Origin: Streptomyces rugosispiralis
Lineage (GTDB): Bacteria; Actinomycetota; Actinomycetes; Streptomycetales; Streptomycetaceae
Direction of reading: 5' to 3'
Assembly: GCF_024505145.1 (NCBI RefSeq)
Contig: NZ_JANIAA010000035.1
Span: 1 to 64,000, forward strand
DNA length: 64,000 nt
Position 1 is the first letter of the stretch; every line of letters begins with the position of its first letter. Below are positions 26,990 to 34,382 of the stretch, piece by piece. The notes beneath the pieces were generated by a model. That model was not told the origin of the DNA, did no database searches, and saw only the letters and a program-made list of their open reading frames with translations. The position numbers and the translations under genes were made by a program.

Positions 26990-27072
26990 CCGGTACCATC
27001 GGCACCGGGGTTCGTGATCGATCCCCAGCCGGACCACCCCGGTAGCTGTCCAGGCGAGAAGGGGTGGTCCGG
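26990..27072. terminator. Two hairpins after the small-gene block
   Basis: CCGGACCACCCC (27029-27040) pairs perfectly with GGGGTGGTCCGG (27061-27072) around a 20-base loop. A second smaller palindrome CCCCGGT/ACCGGGG lies near 26988-27010. They sit just downstream of the minus-strand gene ending at 27115, so a terminator is likely. Confidence 0.5.
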
Positions 27073-27114
27073 TATCGCTTCTTCGGTTGTTGCGCGTGAT
27101 TCCGCCGAGCGGCC

Positions 27115-27375
27115 TCAGTACTTCTGTCGGCCACCCGGGTAGCGGACCGGCTTTCTGCACTCCGGCGCGTCCTCGGGCGCGGGCTCGCCGCCGAGCGCGT
27201 AGCACAAGGCGGCGTGCAACTGCTCCGCCTCCACCACCGTCAGCACTAGCGATGCCAGGGATGCGCGACCGGGCCGGAGGACTTGAAGCGGCAGCTCGAA
27301 CAGACCGTCTTTGCCGGGACGCAGACCGCGCCCCGGTGCGGGACCGACCTGCCAGCCTTCCGAAGCCCTACTCAT
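27115..27375 (-). CDS. Small element protein, third gene of an overlapping block
   Basis: An 86-residue protein of unknown function. The ATG at 27375 overlaps the end of the preceding gene by 8 bases, which supports the reading frame. The C-terminal half has LVLTVVEAEQLHAALCYALG, an amphipathic helix followed by a Pro-rich tail ending in YPGGRQKY. No motif recognised. Confidence 0.55.
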   Translation of the reverse strand: MSRASEGWQVGPAPGRGLRPGKDGLFELPLQVLRPGRASLASLVLTVVEAEQLHAALCYALGGEPAPEDAPECRKPVRYPGGRQKY

Positions 27376-27703
27376 TCGGCTTCTTGCTCGTCTGAGTCGG
27401 TCCGTCGCTCTCGCACTCGCCGGGCCCAGGAAGGCGCCCGCCGCGACTCTCCGCGATCCGGAGAGCGTCTTGTAGCGCTTCGATCAGACGGTTCGAGAGG
27501 TAGCGGAGTTCTCGCGGGTCCGCCTTCCGGTCGCGAAGCAGTAGGCGAGCGTGGCCGATGAGTTCGGCGCCCATCTGAAGCTGGACCGCTTCCATCTCGT
27601 CGGCCAGCCGTGACAGATACCCCGTGCCGTCCTCATCCGACATCAAGTAGCACGGCTTCCCGGCAGGGCCGGGCCACGGAAGCAATCGCGGTTGCGCACT
27701 CAC
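27368..27703 (-). CDS. Conserved small protein of actinomycete integrative elements
   Basis: A 111-residue protein. It begins SAQPRLLPWPGPAGKPCYL and continues with GYLSRLADEMEAVQLQMG and ELRYLSNRLIEALQDALRIA, a helical pattern I associate with small hypothetical proteins of Streptomyces AICEs; the function is not known to me. The GTG at 27703 overlaps the upstream stop (GTGA). An internal ATG at 27643 would drop the conserved N-terminus. Confidence 0.65.
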   Translation of the reverse strand: MSAQPRLLPWPGPAGKPCYLMSDEDGTGYLSRLADEMEAVQLQMGAELIGHARLLLRDRKADPRELRYLSNRLIEALQDALRIAESRGGRLPGPGECESDGPTQTSKKPNE

Positions 27704-27975
27704 CTGACCACCACCATCCCGTGCGGCGCGCACAACAGCTCCACCCGAGGCACGTCCTTCCGACGCTCATGAGCCACCAGATACGGCCGGACAAGCTGCA
27801 CGTCCTCACCTCGCAGCACCGGCTTACGCGACACCTGGTGCACGCGAGGCAGTTGCAACGTCGGGGCATCAGTACAGTCCACCGGCCGACATGCCCCAAC
27901 CGTGCGATGACGTCCCCGGCCGGGCCTTAGTACTCTCGCCAACGGTTCGAAGACCCTCCCGATACAGTTCCGCAT
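27700..27975 (-). CDS. Small basic element protein
   Basis: A 91-residue basic protein, first of three overlapping genes. The ATG at 27975 has AAAGGAAAGCAGG upstream. The segment VLRGEDVQLVRPYLVAHERR is the recognisable part and occurs, to my recollection, in other actinomycete element proteins of similar size and position. No enzymatic motif. Its high Arg content would allow nucleic-acid binding, but that is a guess. Confidence 0.6.
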   Translation of the reverse strand: MRNCIGRVFEPLARVLRPGRGRHRTVGACRPVDCTDAPTLQLPRVHQVSRKPVLRGEDVQLVRPYLVAHERRKDVPRVELLCAPHGMVVVR

Positions 27976-28089
27976 GTCGACCTGCTTTCCTTTGACTCAG
28001 GTTGGCCACGCCCCGGGGCGCACGCCCGCGTCGCCGGGGTCCTGTGGCGGATGAAAAACCGGCTGAGTATTCATGCTGGTGACATGCGA

Positions 28090-28127
28090 AGCCCCCAACT
28101 TTCACAGTTGAGTGAAAGCCGGGGGCT
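28090..28127 (-). terminator. Long hairpin after the XRE-TPR gene
   Basis: AGCCCCC-AA-CTTTCAC (28090-28105), a 6-base loop, then GTGAAAG-CC-GGGGGCT (28112-28127). It is just past the stop of the minus-strand regulator gene ending at 28143, and insulates the small-gene block. Confidence 0.7.
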
Positions 28128-28142
28128 ACTGCGGTGAAAGTG

Positions 28143-29327
28143 TCAGAGGCCCACCCAGGCGGCCAGGTGATCCAGGCTGTCCGGGGTGCGACGGGACAAG
28201 TGGATCAGGCCCCGGATGGTCTCGCGAGCGCCCGCGTGGTACCTGGTCTGCTGCGGCGCCAGCTTCCGTGCGGTCACGATCGATTTCAAGGCCGCTTCAG
28301 AGCGCCCCGCTTCCATTTGGGCCCGTGCCTGGTCCACGTAGAAGTGTGCGGCGCGGGAAAGAGCCCAGTCCTTCGGTATCCGCACCTTCGCGGCTTCTTG
28401 CAGAGCTTCGCCGTAGTGCCGCATCTCGACATGGGCTGACACCGCGTGGACGGTGACATTCGTGGGGCCGAAGGACAGCCAGTGCACGTCCGTTGCTTCG
28501 CCTGTCCGGTCCGCGTAAGACCGGGCCTCGGTGAGGTGGTTCTTCACCGCGTCTTCGTCATGAGCGCGGGCAGCGATGATGCTTGCCCCGAGGTGAAGCT
28601 GCCCGGCAACGGCATGCCGCTCTCGCGTCTGCGGAGACTGCTCCAACAGCCCCTGCCCGGAGGCTACGAGCCGCTGACCGATGGTGTACTCGCCCTCTCG
28701 GAAGTAAACGAGGGCCCGCATGTACTGGCGCACCGCGGAGAGCAACGGATCGGATGCCTGCGAGGCAGCCCAGTCCATACGGTCCAGAGCCACCGTGGAC
28801 AGATCGTAGTAGCCCAGCTTCACGGCCAGGTCATGCGCGGTGCGGTAGGTACTCGACAGGGCAGCCCACAACTCTGACGACGGCGTCCGATACGCGGCTG
28901 TGGTGATCTCCGCCATCGTTCCTGGGAGATCAAGAGCGGCGTCATGGAGCTTCGTGGCCCGGACCTGCTGACACAGGGTTTGGGCAGCGGCGACGAGCTG
29001 AGGAGTGGGGCGCGGTGTGATCGCCGGATCGGCCCCGAGGTCGTAGAGGTCGAGGGCTTCACGGATCGGGCGGACCAGCGCGGCCAACCGGTCCTGCTGT
29101 AGCTCGGTTACGTAGGGCTGGCCCGTCAGCGCCGTGACGTCGATGCACAGCGCTTTCGCCACAGCGGCGACCAGGTCGGGGCTGGCTGGCTTGTGCCCGG
29201 ACTCAACCTGGGTCAGCAGGCTGTAGGAGTAGGGGACTTTCTGGGCCAACCCTCGCTGAGTCAGACCAGCCCGTTTCCGGTGATGTGCGATCCGAGCGCC
29301 CGTGTGCTCGTCGTCGGGGAGCGGCAT
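28143..29327 (-). CDS. XRE-family regulator with TPR-like domain
   Basis: A 394-residue protein. The HTH (about 10-65) has RIAHHRKRAGLTQRGLAQKV and LLTQVESGHKPASPDLVAA. The C-terminal 300 residues are paired helices (LWAALSSTYRTAHDLAVKLG, HFYVDQARAQMEAGRSEAAL) resembling TPR repeats. Such proteins are common in Streptomyces, often divergent from a flavoprotein gene, exactly as here. GGAGG lies five bases before the ATG at 29327. It may keep element genes silent or act on the divergent flavoprotein; no ligand is known. Confidence 0.85.
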   Translation of the reverse strand: MPLPDDEHTGARIAHHRKRAGLTQRGLAQKVPYSYSLLTQVESGHKPASPDLVAAVAKALCIDVTALTGQPYVTELQQDRLAALVRPIREALDLYDLGADPAITPRPTPQLVAAAQTLCQQVRATKLHDAALDLPGTMAEITTAAYRTPSSELWAALSSTYRTAHDLAVKLGYYDLSTVALDRMDWAASQASDPLLSAVRQYMRALVYFREGEYTIGQRLVASGQGLLEQSPQTRERHAVAGQLHLGASIIAARAHDEDAVKNHLTEARSYADRTGEATDVHWLSFGPTNVTVHAVSAHVEMRHYGEALQEAAKVRIPKDWALSRAAHFYVDQARAQMEAGRSEAALKSIVTARKLAPQQTRYHAGARETIRGLIHLSRRTPDSLDHLAAWVGL

Positions 29328-29461
29328 GCATGCCTCCCTTTCGTGACTCACTCAACGGAAACGCTACCCGCCCGGCCACGGCAGAAGACGTTGAACGGCG
29401 ATCTCAACCCCCGAGCGGACAGGGTTTGCGGATGAAGGGTGCCACACGGTGGACTGCCCGC

Positions 29462-30025
29462 ATGACCGCGAACCGTGTCCTCTACCTGTTCGGAAGCGCC
29501 GCCCCGCCAGTGCTGAACATCGCTGGTGTCATCGAACAAGCGCAGGCGGCCGACTGGGATGTCTGCCTCGGGTTGACCCCCACGGCCGCGCGCTGGCTTG
29601 ACGCCGAGCTGCCGGAGCTGGAGGAGCTGACCGGACACCCGGTGCGCAGCCAGTACAAGCTGCCCTGGGAGCCGGACGTCTGGCCTCCCGCGGATGTAGC
29701 TGTGCTGGTACCCGCCACCTTTAACACGATCAACCAGTGGGCCCTGGGGATCACCGAGAAGTTCATCGTCGGATTCGTGGCCGAGGCCATCGGCAAGGGC
29801 ATCCCCACTGTGACCATGCCGTGCGTCAACGCCGCCTACGTCCAGCACACCCAGTTCGACACCAGCGTTGCCGCGCTCCGCGCGATGGGGGTACGCGTGC
29901 TGTACGGGGAAGGCGGATTCGTACCCAACAAGCCGGGCCAGGGTCGACCGGAGAACTATCCGTGGCACCTGGCCCTCGAAGCCGCCGCTTCAGCCGTCAG
30001 CGGGCGCGATCCTCGCAGCGCATGA
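29462..30025 (+). CDS. Flavoprotein, HFCD (phosphopantothenoylcysteine decarboxylase-like) family
   Basis: A 187-residue flavoprotein, or 197 from an ATG at 29432. VLYLFGSAAPPVLNI opens a Rossmann-like FMN fold. LVPATFNTINQWALGITEKF holds the Asn and surrounding residues of the HFCD family. TMPCVNAAYVQH occupies the place of the substrate-clamp loop. Family members oxidatively decarboxylate C-terminal or coenzyme-like cysteines; the substrate here is unknown. It is divergent from the XRE-TPR regulator, a pair seen repeatedly in Streptomyces, and is probably a cargo gene of the element. Confidence 0.78.
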   Translation: MTANRVLYLFGSAAPPVLNIAGVIEQAQAADWDVCLGLTPTAARWLDAELPELEELTGHPVRSQYKLPWEPDVWPPADVAVLVPATFNTINQWALGITEKFIVGFVAEAIGKGIPTVTMPCVNAAYVQHTQFDTSVAALRAMGVRVLYGEGGFVPNKPGQGRPENYPWHLALEAAASAVSGRDPRSA

Positions 30026-30092
30026 GCCGCCCCGGACGGTGCAGCCAACGGGCAGGCGAGCTCACGGCCGCCTGACGGGCACAGCACGAAAC

Positions 30093-30125
30093 CGCTAGCC
30101 CTCTGGCCAAGGTCAGGGGGCTAGC
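30093..30125. terminator. Terminator hairpin between flavoprotein and ABM genes
   Basis: GCTAGCCC ... GGGGGCTAGC with an inner TGGCC/GGTCA pairing. It lies between converging genes. A diverged version of the same sequence follows the chromosomal ABM 3' fragment at about 22340-22370, so this copy was acquired together with its terminator. Confidence 0.6.
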
Positions 30126-30146
30126 GATCGTTGCAAGGGGCGCGTG

Positions 30147-30473
30147 TCAGCCTTGCTTGGGTCCGGTTTGCTGTACGACCTCGAAGGACCACAGTGTGGA
30201 GCCCGAGGCGGCGGGCTTCTGCTTCGGGGCGTCCTCGCCGCCGCGCTGGTGGGCGGCCTTCATGGGGCCCTCCATCCAGGCTTGGAAGTCCTCCTCGCTG
30301 CGCCAGCGCGTGTAGACGAGGTAGGTGTCAGTCCCTTCGACGGGACGCAGCAGTTCGAACCACTCGAAGCCGTCGGAGTTCTCGACCGTCCCGGCCCGTG
30401 CGGCGAAGCGCTTCTCCAGCACCTCGCGCTGTTCCTCCGGGACCGTCAGCACATTGATCTTGACAACACTCAT
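30147..30473 (-). CDS. Complete antibiotic biosynthesis monooxygenase (ABM) copy carried by the element
   Basis: A 108-residue protein of the dimeric alpha/beta-barrel ABM fold: SVVKINVLTVPEEQREVLEK, then FEWFELLRPVEGTDTYLVYT and RWRSEEDFQAWMEGP. The split chromosomal gene encodes an almost identical protein, with differences mostly at third codon positions. This copy lies inside the element, 50 bases from attR, and can replace the gene destroyed by integration. At the codons of the recombination core it has synonymous changes (CGT CCC instead of CGC CCG), so the core CGGGC is altered. ATG with GAGGG upstream. Some ABM-fold proteins degrade heme; the His/Asn ligands for that are not evident. 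Confidence 0.88.
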   Translation of the reverse strand: MSVVKINVLTVPEEQREVLEKRFAARAGTVENSDGFEWFELLRPVEGTDTYLVYTRWRSEEDFQAWMEGPMKAAHQRGGEDAPKQKPAASGSTLWSFEVVQQTGPKQG

Positions 30474-30522
30474 GCCCTCATCTTGCCCCACTCCCGGGGG
30501 CTACGGTGATCGCGGTCTAGTG

Positions 30523-30575
30523 GTACATCTGAGTACCTGTTGCGGGCGCAGCAGCTCGAACCACTCGAAGCCGTC
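30523..30575. other. attR, right attachment site of the integrated element
   Basis: The element arm GTACATCTGAGTACCTGTTG (30523-30542) meets the core CGGGC (30543-30547) and then chromosomal ABM sequence. Placed next to the attL arm, the reconstructed attP has imperfect inverted arms: GTACAT-N6-ACCTGTT and, inverted, GTACAT-N6-ACCTGCT. Confidence 0.78.
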
Positions 30576-30677
30576 GGAGCCCTCCACGGCCCCGGCGCGC
30601 GACGCGAAGCGCTTCTCCAGCACCTCGCGCTGTTCCTCCGGCACGGTCAGCACATTGATCTTGACTACGCTGGGCAC
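30548..30677 (-). pseudogene. 5' part of the split chromosomal ABM gene
   Basis: From the GTG at 30677 (GAGAGG upstream) it encodes PSVVKINVLTVPEEQREVLE to DGFEWFELLRP, then runs into element sequence and stops within about 15 codons. It is the N-terminal half of the gene whose C-terminal half lies at 22387-22581. It keeps the original promoter and start. Confidence 0.88.
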
Positions 30678-30776
30678 TAGACACCTCTCACGCGACGGGC
30701 GCCGGGTCGGCGCCCTGGTCTGGACTCTGTGCGCAGTCTCCTACATCCAGAGGTCAAGGACGTGTGAAGGCCACGG

Positions 30777-31760
30777 TCAGTGGGTGATGACGACCTTGCC
30801 GAAGCGTGGGCCCTTCTCGAAGTGCGCGAACGCCTCCGGGGCCTCCTGGAACGGGAAGACGCGGTCGATGACGGGCCGGAGCCGGTGTTGGTCGATGGCC
30901 TTGTTCATCCGTTCGAAGTCGCTCCGGCTTCCGACGCTGATCGACCGGAGGGTCGCGGCGCGACGGAAGAACCGCGACACGTCCATGCCGCCGCCCGCCG
31001 CCAGATTGCCGACGAGGGCGATCTGGCCGCCGTGGGCGACGGCGTCGATGGACTGGGAGAGCGTTCCGGCGCCGCCGATCTCGACGACGCGGTCGGCGCC
31101 GCCGCCGGTGAGTTCCCGTACCCGCGCGCCCCACTCCGGTGTGCTGGTGTAGTCGACGGCATCGGATGCGCCGAGAGCGCTGAGGCGCCGGGCCTTGGCG
31201 TCGCTGGACGTCGTGGCCAGGACGCGGGCGCCGGCCAGGTGGGCGAACTGCAGCGCGAAGACCGAGACCCCGCCCGAGCCCTGGACCAGGAGAGCGTCCC
31301 CCGGGCCGACCCCGTGCACGGCCGACCACGCGGTGAGCGCGGCGCACGGAAGCGTGGCGGCTTCCTCGAAGGACAGCCGGTCCGGCACGGCGACCAGGCT
31401 CTGTTCGTCGAGGGCGAGGTATTCGGTGAGCCAGCCGTCGCGGTGGGTGCCGCGCAACTGCCCCCACTCGGGGAACGGGCCGTACAGCCAGGTCGGGTGG
31501 AAGGTGCCCATGACGCGGTCCCCGACGCGGAAACGCGAGACCCCTTCCCCGACGGCCTCCACGACGCCCGCGCCGTCGGAGAGCGGGACGCGTCCCGGCG
31601 GGACGTCGACGGAGTACCGGCCGGCGACGATGAGCAGATCGCGTGCGTTGAGGGAGCTGGCCTTCACTCGTACGAGTACTTCGCCCGCCGATGGGCTCGG
31701 CACCGGGCGCTCCGCCGAGGTGATCAGGTCACCGCCCGCTCCTACCTGAAATGTGCGCAT
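30777..31760 (-). CDS. Zinc-type alcohol dehydrogenase-like NAD(P)H:quinone oxidoreductase
   Basis: A 327-residue MDR-family oxidoreductase. The N-terminal GroES-like domain has RVKASSLNARDLLIVAGRY and PLSDGAGVVEAVGEGV. The Rossmann domain has LVQGSGGVSVFALQFAHLAG for NAD(P)H. The Cys/His residues that bind catalytic and structural zinc in alcohol dehydrogenases are missing, as in quinone reductases and enoyl reductases. It is transcribed divergently from an AraC-type regulator with a 12-bp inverted repeat between them, so control by that regulator is likely. Confidence 0.86.
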   Translation of the reverse strand: MRTFQVGAGGDLITSAERPVPSPSAGEVLVRVKASSLNARDLLIVAGRYSVDVPPGRVPLSDGAGVVEAVGEGVSRFRVGDRVMGTFHPTWLYGPFPEWGQLRGTHRDGWLTEYLALDEQSLVAVPDRLSFEEAATLPCAALTAWSAVHGVGPGDALLVQGSGGVSVFALQFAHLAGARVLATTSSDAKARRLSALGASDAVDYTSTPEWGARVRELTGGGADRVVEIGGAGTLSQSIDAVAHGGQIALVGNLAAGGGMDVSRFFRRAATLRSISVGSRSDFERMNKAIDQHRLRPVIDRVFPFQEAPEAFAHFEKGPRFGKVVITH

Positions 31761-31806
31761 TTCCCACCCTTCGTTGGTATGTCGCCTCCACGATAGGTAC
31801 GCTCGG

Positions 31807-31854
31807 CTGGACGATCTGTATCTTGGCGTCCGGCGTTTGGCGCAGATCGTCCAG
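31807..31854. promoter_or_regulatory. Perfect 12-bp inverted repeat in a divergent promoter region
   Basis: CTGGACGATCTG (31807-31818) and its exact complement CAGATCGTCCAG (31843-31854) are separated by 24 bases, between the oxidoreductase and the AraC-type gene. The AraC frame is open through this region but the repeat argues that it is non-coding. It is a candidate regulator binding site. If transcribed it could also form a stem. Confidence 0.6.
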
Positions 31855-31884
31855 GAGAGGCTGAAGGGGTACAGGGACGTGGAT

Positions 31885-32799
31885 GTGGATCCGGTTGACG
31901 ACCTTCTCGCCACGATGAAGATCGAGGACGCGCGGTATGTGCGGGTGGACGCCCGCTCACCGTGGGGAATCTCGTTCCCTCCCCGGCATCTCGCCCGGCT
32001 GGTCCTGATCTCCCGTGGTACGTGCCTGCTCGTCGCGGACACGCTCGCCGGGCCGCAGCGGCTGGAGGCGAACGACTGCTTCCTGGTTCGCGCGGGGGTG
32101 AGATTCACGCTTCAGGACGAGGCGGGCAGCGAGATCGTGGACTGCGACGGACTGGTCTCCCAGGCCCCCGGCGGCTCGGCGCGGGTCGGTGGTGACGGTG
32201 AACTCACGCAGATCGTCTCCACCCGGTTCGCCTTCGACGCCGTGGCGGCGGAACCGCTCTTCGCGCTTCTGCCGCCGGTGTTCCGGCTGAATCCGGACGA
32301 CGCGTCCAGTCAGCTCCTGCGCACCACGTTCGACCTCATCGCGCGGGAGAGCGCGGCGGGTGGGCTCGGTGGTGGCTTCATCATGAGCCGTCTGTCCGAT
32401 GTGCTCTTCGTCCAGGCGCTGCGGACCTGTTGTGCGGATGTCGGTGGCGGGACCGTCGGCTGGATCGCCGCGCTGCGGGACCCGCGACTGGCGGTCGCCA
32501 TGGAGAAGTTGCACGCGGACCTGGCCCATCCGTGGACGGTCGACGAACTCGCCCGTACGGCGGGGATGTCACGCTCGGCGTTCGCCGCCCTGTTCAAGGA
32601 GAGGACGGGGGACACCCCACTGGGCTACCTCACGGCATGGCGCATGTACCGGGTCAAGGTTCTGCTCCGCGAGACGCCGCTGAGTGTCCAGGAGGTCGCC
32701 GTCCGGGTTGGCTACGACACCGGCAGCGCGTTGAGCCGTGTCTTCTCGGGCAGGGAGGGCGTCACCCCCGGCGCCTGGCGGAAGCTGACGGCCCGTTGA
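31885..32799 (+). CDS. AraC family regulator with N-terminal cupin domain
   Basis: A 304-residue regulator. The N-terminal part (VDPVDDLLATMKIEDARYVR, then a cupin-like barrel to about 190) is of the AraC-binding cupin_6 type. The C-terminal double HTH (about 200-300) has AVAMEKLHADLAHPWTVDEL with MSRSAFAALFKERTGDTPL and SVQEVAVRVGYDTGSALSRV. The GTG at 31885 is chosen because AGGGA lies 7 bases before it, relatives begin here, and upstream sequence contains the inverted repeat. It probably controls the divergent oxidoreductase. Confidence 0.85.
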   Translation: MDPVDDLLATMKIEDARYVRVDARSPWGISFPPRHLARLVLISRGTCLLVADTLAGPQRLEANDCFLVRAGVRFTLQDEAGSEIVDCDGLVSQAPGGSARVGGDGELTQIVSTRFAFDAVAAEPLFALLPPVFRLNPDDASSQLLRTTFDLIARESAAGGLGGGFIMSRLSDVLFVQALRTCCADVGGGTVGWIAALRDPRLAVAMEKLHADLAHPWTVDELARTAGMSRSAFAALFKERTGDTPLGYLTAWRMYRVKVLLRETPLSVQEVAVRVGYDTGSALSRVFSGREGVTPGAWRKLTAR

Positions 32800-32825
32800 G
32801 ACGCCATGGCTTCGCCGCCGAGCCC

Positions 32826-33236
32826 TCAGCCGTGCAGCCGCAAACCCTTCGTCACCTTGTCCACCTGGCTGCGCGACCCATAGACCGCGAGGCCCACCAG
32901 GTTGAGCGCGTCGGCGTCGACGGCGCGGACCGTGGCGCGGTTGTCGTCCTCGTTGTCGGTGGCGAAGAGCTCCTCGGTGTAGAGGGACATCGGCAGGTCG
33001 CGGGAGAGGGCGCGGGCGTGGGTGCGGGTGAGGGCGGGGGTGTCGGCGGTGTAGACGAGGACCGGTTCGCGGAACATCGGAAGGTAGACATTGCCCGAGG
33101 CGTCCTCGTACGGCTTGCCGACGATCTCGTCCGTGGCGTGCGCCAGGCCGCTGGAGAGGAAGGCGGTCACGTTCAGCTTCTGCCAGTCGGCGAGGTCGGA
33201 GCGGACAATGACGGCGATCTTGGTGTCGAAGCGCAT
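32826..33236 (-). CDS. DUF2000 family protein
   Basis: A 136-residue protein. MRFDTKIAVIVRSDLADWQK and LNVTAFLSSGLAHATDEIVG open it, and VLVYTADTPALTRTHARAL is in the middle; this is the DUF2000 pattern (a small peptidyl-tRNA hydrolase-2-like fold of unknown activity). It is divergent from an AraC-type regulator with only 67 bases between the starts, a pairing commonly seen for DUF2000 genes. Confidence 0.8.
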   Translation of the reverse strand: MRFDTKIAVIVRSDLADWQKLNVTAFLSSGLAHATDEIVGKPYEDASGNVYLPMFREPVLVYTADTPALTRTHARALSRDLPMSLYTEELFATDNEDDNRATVRAVDADALNLVGLAVYGSRSQVDKVTKGLRLHG

Positions 33237-33303
33237 GCCGTCACTCTCGCCACTGACGCGACCTGCGGTCTTGAACGCTCGTGCGCCACGGCACAATGGA
33301 TCC

Positions 33304-34197
33304 GTGGGTGCCGTCGGAGAAGGGGAGCGGGGCCGGGAGGACTGGGCCCGGTACTGGCGCGACCCCGACCGGCCCGTGGAGGCCATGCACGCGCACTTTT
33401 TCAGCCATCGGTTCCATCCCCACAGCCATGACACCTATTCCTTCGCCGTGACCGAGGCCGGCGCCCAGCGCTTCCGGTGCCGGGGTGCGCTGCGGACCAG
33501 CGGGGCCGGGATGGTGATGGTCTTCAATCCCGACGATCCGCATGACGGGGAGGCGGCGGCCGAACTCGGCTACAAGTACCGCATCGTCCATATAGGTCCC
33601 GATGTGGTGCGGGATGTCCTCGCCGATGTGGCCGACAGCGCGGACGGCCGGGCGGCGCTGCCGCTGTTCGACCGGCCCGTGGTCTCCGACCCCCTGCTGC
33701 CCCGCGCCCTGCTGCGGCTGCACACCGCCCTGGTCGGCGGGGCCGGGCCGCTGGTGCGGGACGAGCGGCTGACCGCGGCCGTCGGGGTGATGGTGCGGCG
33801 CGGGGCCACCGGGCCGCTGTGGGTCCGGGAGCTTCCGGACGGGAGCGGTGAGCAGGCCAGGGCGGCGCGGCGGGCCAGGGCGCTGCTGGAGGAGGCGTAC
33901 GCGGAGGAGATCCCGGCGGAGCGGCTCGCGGAGGCCGCCGGGTGCAGCCGCTTCGCGCTCTACCGGGCGTTCCGCGCCGCGTACGGGATGGCGCCGAGCG
34001 ACTTCCAGCGGCAGCTCCGGCTGCGCCGGGCGCGCGGGCTGCTGGTGGCGGGCAGCAGCGCGGCGGAGGCCGCGGCCCAGGCGGGGTTCGCCGATCAGAG
34101 CCATTTCCACCGCTGGTTCGTGCGGTGCTTCGGTGTGACGCCGGGAACATTTCAGCGCGCGGCGAGTCCTGATTCGCGGCACACCCCGCGGCCCTGA
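33304..34197 (+). CDS. AraC family regulator
   Basis: A 297-residue regulator. The N-terminal cupin has HAHFFSHRFHPHSHDTYSFA and MVMVFNPDDPHDGE, typical of the AraC ligand-binding domain. The C-terminal double HTH has PAERLAEAAGCSRFALYRAF and AAAQAGFADQSHFHRWFVRC. It starts at GTG 33304, and is divergent from the DUF2000 gene, its probable target. Confidence 0.85.
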   Translation: MGAVGEGERGREDWARYWRDPDRPVEAMHAHFFSHRFHPHSHDTYSFAVTEAGAQRFRCRGALRTSGAGMVMVFNPDDPHDGEAAAELGYKYRIVHIGPDVVRDVLADVADSADGRAALPLFDRPVVSDPLLPRALLRLHTALVGGAGPLVRDERLTAAVGVMVRRGATGPLWVRELPDGSGEQARAARRARALLEEAYAEEIPAERLAEAAGCSRFALYRAFRAAYGMAPSDFQRQLRLRRARGLLVAGSSAAEAAAQAGFADQSHFHRWFVRCFGVTPGTFQRAASPDSRHTPRP

Positions 34198-34382
34198 TGA
34201 AATTGGCCCGGACCATACGGACCCACGCGGACCGCGAGGAGCCTGCCAAAGCCTGACATCTTTCGGACAACCCCGGACGACAGTCAGGTGAAGAGGGGGT
34301 GTTCGGCGTCTGAGTAGTGGGCTCAGTAGGGTCTCCAGACATCCGGGACAGATGAAGAGAGCGAGTGGGGGAGCGGCACGGC

